Shown here: positions 15,818 through 19,188 of the stretch, in pieces
Layout: each line of letters starts with the position of its first letter
How positions within the stretch are numbered: position 1 is the first letter of the stretch
Source: Candidatus Segatella violae
GTDB taxonomy: Bacteria; Bacteroidota; Bacteroidia; Bacteroidales; Bacteroidaceae
NCBI GenBank assembly: GCA_002440225.1
Contig: DJSH01000052.1
Coordinates: 69,141-88,328, forward strand
DNA length: 19,188 nt
Direction: 5' to 3'
Notes under the pieces: model-generated
The model's database searches: none
Told to the model about the DNA's origin: nothing
Seen by the model: the letters and a program-made list of their open reading frames with translations, nothing else
Made by a program: the position numbers and the translations under genes

Positions 15818-18802
15818 ATGAAAACTTTTCTGAAATATGTAGCCAGAGACATTCTCAAGAAATATGGCAACAACCTCAGCGACATCGCAGTCGTCTTCCC
15901 AAACAAGCGTGCCGCCTTGTTTCTTAACGAAAGTTTGGCTCGTCTAAGTGACGGCCCTATCTGGTCGCCCACTTATATAACAATCAGTGATCTGTTTCGC
16001 AAGCATAGCGACCTTGTCGTAGGAGATCCCATCAAACTGATATGCGACCTTCACAAGACATTCGTGGAATGTACAGGAATCAACGAGACTCTCGACCATT
16101 TTTATGGCTGGGGGCAACTTCTTATCTCCGATTTCGACGATATCGACAAAAACATGGCAGATGCCAACAAGCTGTTTGCCAACCTCAGCGACATCCACGA
16201 GCTCGACGACATCTCTTATCTCACCGAAGAACAAAAGGAGATGATCAAAAAGTTCTTCAGCAATTTCAGCAACGACCATAACACCGAACTCAAAAAGCGA
16301 TTCCTGCAATTATGGAGTCATTTTATCGACATTTACCAGCTTTTCAACCAAAGGCTCGCAGAGCAAGGTCTCGCCTACGAGGGAGCACTTTATCGCAAAG
16401 TCGTAAATAATGAGCAAATTCAATTTGCCCACAAGAAATATCTCTTTGTGGGATTCAACATGATGCAAGTGGTAGAACAAAAGCTATGCAACCGACTCAT
16501 GAAAGAAGGCAAGGCACGATTCTACTGGGACTACGATAATTATTACATGGATGGCAACCATGAGGCTGGCCACTATATCCGTGAATACATGAAACATTAT
16601 CCCAATGAATTGGAGGATTTGGCACCAGAAGACAAGCGGCACTTGTACAATAATTTCTCACATAAGAAAGACATCACATACATCTCTGCGAGCACAGAAA
16701 ACATACAAGCAAGATATGTCAACCAATGGCTCAAAAGCAACCATAGATGCAGAGGCGGCAAGAGCGTAGCCATTGTGCTGGCCGATGAAGGCTTGCTTCA
16801 AACCGTGATACATAGTTTACCTACAGACAAGGACTTACAAGACCTTCCCGATTACAACGAGAACGTTAAAATCAGCTATAACATCACGCTAGGCTATCCT
16901 TTGCAGCAGACTCCATTCTACAGTCTTTTGCAGCAACTCATCAAGTTGCAGGGCATTGGACATCCCAAGCATAGCTCCAACTACCGTCTTCACTATGTAC
17001 TGATGACTCTCCGTCATCCATACGCACGCTACATATCTGCCAGGAACCAAGAATTGCTGGATGCCCTCGACCAGCAAAAGAGGTTTTATCCTTCTCGCTC
17101 TTTCCTAAGTTTAGATGGAGACGAAGGTCTCTCCTTGTTGTTTAGCGATTTGGAGAGCGTGGCATCAGAGGATGAATACAACTTAACCCTCACCACCTAT
17201 CTTCTGAATATCCTGAAGACCATTGGTGTGAATGCGCGAGAGTTGGAAGACCCTCTATTCCATGAGTCCCTGTTCAGGACATATACCCTTATCAATCGAT
17301 TGCAAGACCTAATCAAGTCGGGTGACCTCCAAGTAGACACCATCACATTGGAACGCCTCATCCAACAATTGGTACAGACCACCAGTATTCCTTTTCACGG
17401 CGAACCAGCCGAAGGAATCCAGGTGATGGGAGTGCTTGAAACTCGTAATCTCGACTTCGACCACATCCTTGTTTTGTCGTGCAACGAAGGGAAACTACCA
17501 AAGGGAATCAACGACTCCAGTTTCATCCCCTATTCCCTGCGCAAGGCATACGGTCTGACCACTGTCGACAATAAAGTGGCCATATACGCCTACTACTACC
17601 ATAGTTTGCTGCAGCGCGCCCACGACATCACCATAACCTACAATGATGCCACTGAGGATGGACAATCGGGAGAAATGAGTCGCTTTATGCTCCAGCTTCT
17701 CATCGAAAGTCCGCACACCATCACTAGAAAGGCCCTGGTAGCTGGTCAGACAACACTTCAGCCCGATTTCAGAGACATCATCAAAGACGACGAGATCATG
17801 AAGCGGCTGAATGAAATAAAAATGATAACCCCTACCTTTCTCAACACCTATCTTCGATGCCCCAAGCGCTTCTATTATAAATATGTGAAAGAGCTTCTAG
17901 AACCCGAAGAGATTGACGAGGAAGAGATAGACAACAAGATGTTTGGTAATATCTTCCATAGGGCAGCCGAGCTGCTCTACTTGAAACACGCCAGCACCAG
18001 CGACATCACAACTACCAAGGATGGGAAAACTCAACTCATTCATCCGATAGTCATCAGTAAGGGCGACTTGGAGCAAGACCTCAAGAACGATTCCCTCATA
18101 TATAGACTCGTTGATCAAGCCTTTAGGGAAGAACTTTTCAAGGTAAGTGCCAATGACTACCGTCCGAAATACAACGGTTTGCAACTCATTAACAAAGAAG
18201 TCATTGCCCGCTATCTGAAACAGCTCCTTACAATAGATGCCCGCCAAGCTCCATTCACCATTCTTGGCTTGGAAATTGTTGTAAGGCATGAGATAGAGAC
18301 GGAAACTCCCGACGGCATCAAAAAGCTAACGGTAGGTGGTTTCATCGACCGTCTGGACGCAGTTGCAGCCAATGGGAATCCAGGTGCAGGCAACATTGCA
18401 GAGAGAATCAGGGTCATCGACTACAAGACAGGGCGCAGCAACACCACCCACCCGAAGACCATGGAAGAGATTTTCGACCCAAGCATGCTCTCCAAGCACA
18501 CAGACTACTACTTACAAGCCATGCTCTATTCGATTATCGTAAGCCACAACAACAAGCTCAATCCAGCCAAAGAAGAGGTAGCACCTGGCTTGCTGTTTAT
18601 CCAGAACGCTGGAGCCGATGATTACGACCCTACGCTCAAAATGGGCAGAGACTTGATAAATACGGTAGAGCCTTACGAAAAAGAGTTCATGGAACGTCTC
18701 AAGAAGTTGATTTCCAACGTCTACGACCGCTCGTTGCCTTTTGCCGCCACCGACGATAAGACACGTTGCGACACATGTCCGTATGCGGCATTATGCCAAT
18801 AG
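15818..18802 (+). CDS. addB: AddB-type PD-(D/E)XK nuclease subunit with iron-sulfur staple
   Basis: This is the partner of AddA, 994 aa, 24 bp downstream. The N-terminal half has a helicase fold without a Walker A: the expected site reads AVVFPNKRAALFLNE, with no GxxGKT, so it should not hydrolyse ATP and probably scans DNA as RecC does. The C-terminal nuclease has GNIFHRAAE (His714, Glu718), FIDRLDA (Asp844), VIDYKTGR (Asp868, Lys870) and YYLQAMLYS. Four cysteines form the AddB iron-sulfur signature: Cys681 (RCPKRFYY) and Cys984, Cys987 and Cys993 (CDTCPYAALC). Both subunits therefore carry a nuclease, which marks AddAB rather than RecBCD. No terminator is obvious after the TAG. Confidence 0.87.
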   Translation: MKTFLKYVARDILKKYGNNLSDIAVVFPNKRAALFLNESLARLSDGPIWSPTYITISDLFRKHSDLVVGDPIKLICDLHKTFVECTGINETLDHFYGWGQLLISDFDDIDKNMADANKLFANLSDIHELDDISYLTEEQKEMIKKFFSNFSNDHNTELKKRFLQLWSHFIDIYQLFNQRLAEQGLAYEGALYRKVVNNEQIQFAHKKYLFVGFNMMQVVEQKLCNRLMKEGKARFYWDYDNYYMDGNHEAGHYIREYMKHYPNELEDLAPEDKRHLYNNFSHKKDITYISASTENIQARYVNQWLKSNHRCRGGKSVAIVLADEGLLQTVIHSLPTDKDLQDLPDYNENVKISYNITLGYPLQQTPFYSLLQQLIKLQGIGHPKHSSNYRLHYVLMTLRHPYARYISARNQELLDALDQQKRFYPSRSFLSLDGDEGLSLLFSDLESVASEDEYNLTLTTYLLNILKTIGVNARELEDPLFHESLFRTYTLINRLQDLIKSGDLQVDTITLERLIQQLVQTTSIPFHGEPAEGIQVMGVLETRNLDFDHILVLSCNEGKLPKGINDSSFIPYSLRKAYGLTTVDNKVAIYAYYYHSLLQRAHDITITYNDATEDGQSGEMSRFMLQLLIESPHTITRKALVAGQTTLQPDFRDIIKDDEIMKRLNEIKMITPTFLNTYLRCPKRFYYKYVKELLEPEEIDEEEIDNKMFGNIFHRAAELLYLKHASTSDITTTKDGKTQLIHPIVISKGDLEQDLKNDSLIYRLVDQAFREELFKVSANDYRPKYNGLQLINKEVIARYLKQLLTIDARQAPFTILGLEIVVRHEIETETPDGIKKLTVGGFIDRLDAVAANGNPGAGNIAERIRVIDYKTGRSNTTHPKTMEEIFDPSMLSKHTDYYLQAMLYSIIVSHNNKLNPAKEEVAPGLLFIQNAGADDYDPTLKMGRDLINTVEPYEKEFMERLKKLISNVYDRSLPFAATDDKTRCDTCPYAALCQ

Positions 18803-18819
18803 TTGAAAAAAAGTGGTTA

Positions 18820-18842
18820 AATATTTGCTGCATTGAAATATT
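18820..18842. repeat. AT-rich dyad overlapping the terminal sigma gene promoter
   Basis: AATATTT (18820-18826) and AAATATT (18836-18842) are perfect inverted copies with a 9-base gap. The left arm overlaps the -33 TTTG and the right arm lies in the spacer, as in the kdsB promoter. It could be an operator or a shared feature of strong promoters. Confidence 0.4.
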
Positions 18843-18855
18843 CTCTGTATTTTTG
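18824..18855 (+). promoter_or_regulatory. Promoter of the terminal sigma factor gene
   Basis: TTTG (18824-18827), a 20-bp spacer and TATTTTTG (18848-18855) match the Bacteroidetes promoter exactly. Transcription would start at about 18860-18863, about 10-13 bases before the ATG at 18873, so the leader is very short. Confidence 0.75.
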
Positions 18856-18872
18856 CAAAAAAGAATTGAATT

Positions 18873-19188
18873 ATGACAGAAAAAAAAAGTAATCAGATAG
18901 TAAATGAGAATTTAAACTATGTCAAGGCTGTTGCCAATCATTATATGGGCAAAGGCGTTGAGTTTGAAGACTTGGTAAGCGAAGGTACGCTAGCCATGAT
19001 AATGGCTGCCAAGAAATTTGATGCGAGCAAGGGAACCAAATTCGTCTCCTATGCGGCTCCTTTCATTCGCAAAGCCCTTCAGCGAGCCATCGACCAGCAG
19101 GCTGCCGTCTACCGGGTGCCTAAGGATCTACGCAATTTGGCCCCAAGAGGTTCAAAGTCCACCATGTCTGTAGATGCGCCTTTAAGTG
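18873..19188 (+). CDS. Divergent sigma-70 family factor, 3' end outside the window
   Basis: The first 105 codons are visible (MTEKKSNQIVNENLNYVKAV...); the frame is open at the window edge. Residues 13-72 form sigma region 2: YVKAVANHYMGKGVEFEDLV, EGTLAMIMAAKKFD and GTKFVSYAAPFIRKALQRAI align with the RpoD encoded at 9470. Two differences stand out. The promoter-melting tryptophan pair of RpoD (YAVWWIRQ) is YAAPFIRK here (60-67). Only about 20 residues separate YRVP (80-83) from DAPL (101-104), against about 55 in RpoD, so regions 3.0/3.1 seem missing. Region 1.2 is also absent. A run of nine A bases (18880-18888) falls in codons 3-6. It is likely an alternative sigma factor behind its own promoter; target genes are unknown. 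Confidence 0.8.
   Translation, partial: MTEKKSNQIVNENLNYVKAVANHYMGKGVEFEDLVSEGTLAMIMAAKKFDASKGTKFVSYAAPFIRKALQRAIDQQAAVYRVPKDLRNLAPRGSKSTMSVDAPLS

Overview
The window looks like chromosomal DNA of a Bacteroidales bacterium, most likely Prevotella/Segatella. Three things in the sequence point there. Promoters follow the Bacteroidetes pattern (TTTG, about 19-20 bp, then TAnnTTTG) instead of -35/-10 boxes. The primary sigma factor is the short form without region 1.1. Ribosome-binding sites are A-rich and weak. All ten complete genes and one truncated gene are on the + strand. I see no tRNA, rRNA, CRISPR array, insertion sequence or prophage gene.

Region 1 (1-560) is a long AT-rich leader with no secure gene. 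It holds a promoter-like -7 box, two operator-like dyads 22 bp apart, a short direct repeat and a doubtful 32-codon ORF. Region 2 (561-5214) is a tripartite efflux operon: a TolC-type outer-membrane channel, a membrane-anchored periplasmic adaptor, a MacB-class ATPase and a separate MacB-class permease. A strong hairpin lies between the last two genes, and the operon ends in a clear intrinsic terminator (5251-5293).

Region 3 (5314-9357) starts at a textbook promoter. It carries kdsB (CMP-Kdo synthesis for lipid A-core), tilS (lysidine in tRNA-Ile) and a membrane-anchored MORN/GH25 lysozyme-like protein. Region 4 (9427-10410) is rpoD with its own promoter-like box and a terminator.

Region 5 (10345-18802) has a promoter that overlaps the rpoD terminator, so the new transcript would begin inside the hairpin. 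It appears to drive an outer-membrane beta-barrel protein (probably DUF5686) and the two subunits of an AddAB-type helicase-nuclease for double-strand-break repair. Region 6 (18820-19188) is a promoter with an AT-rich dyad and the first 105 codons of a second, divergent sigma-70 factor.

Most genes are housekeeping or envelope functions. The points most worth a second look are the terminal sigma factor (no tryptophan pair in region 2, apparently no region 3.0/3.1), the terminator-promoter overlap at 10345-10410, matching AT dyads in the kdsB and terminal sigma promoters, the intra-operon hairpin at 3921-3947, the MORN-GH25 fusion, and the coupling of an outer-membrane protein to addAB. I did not find a convincing new multi-gene system.
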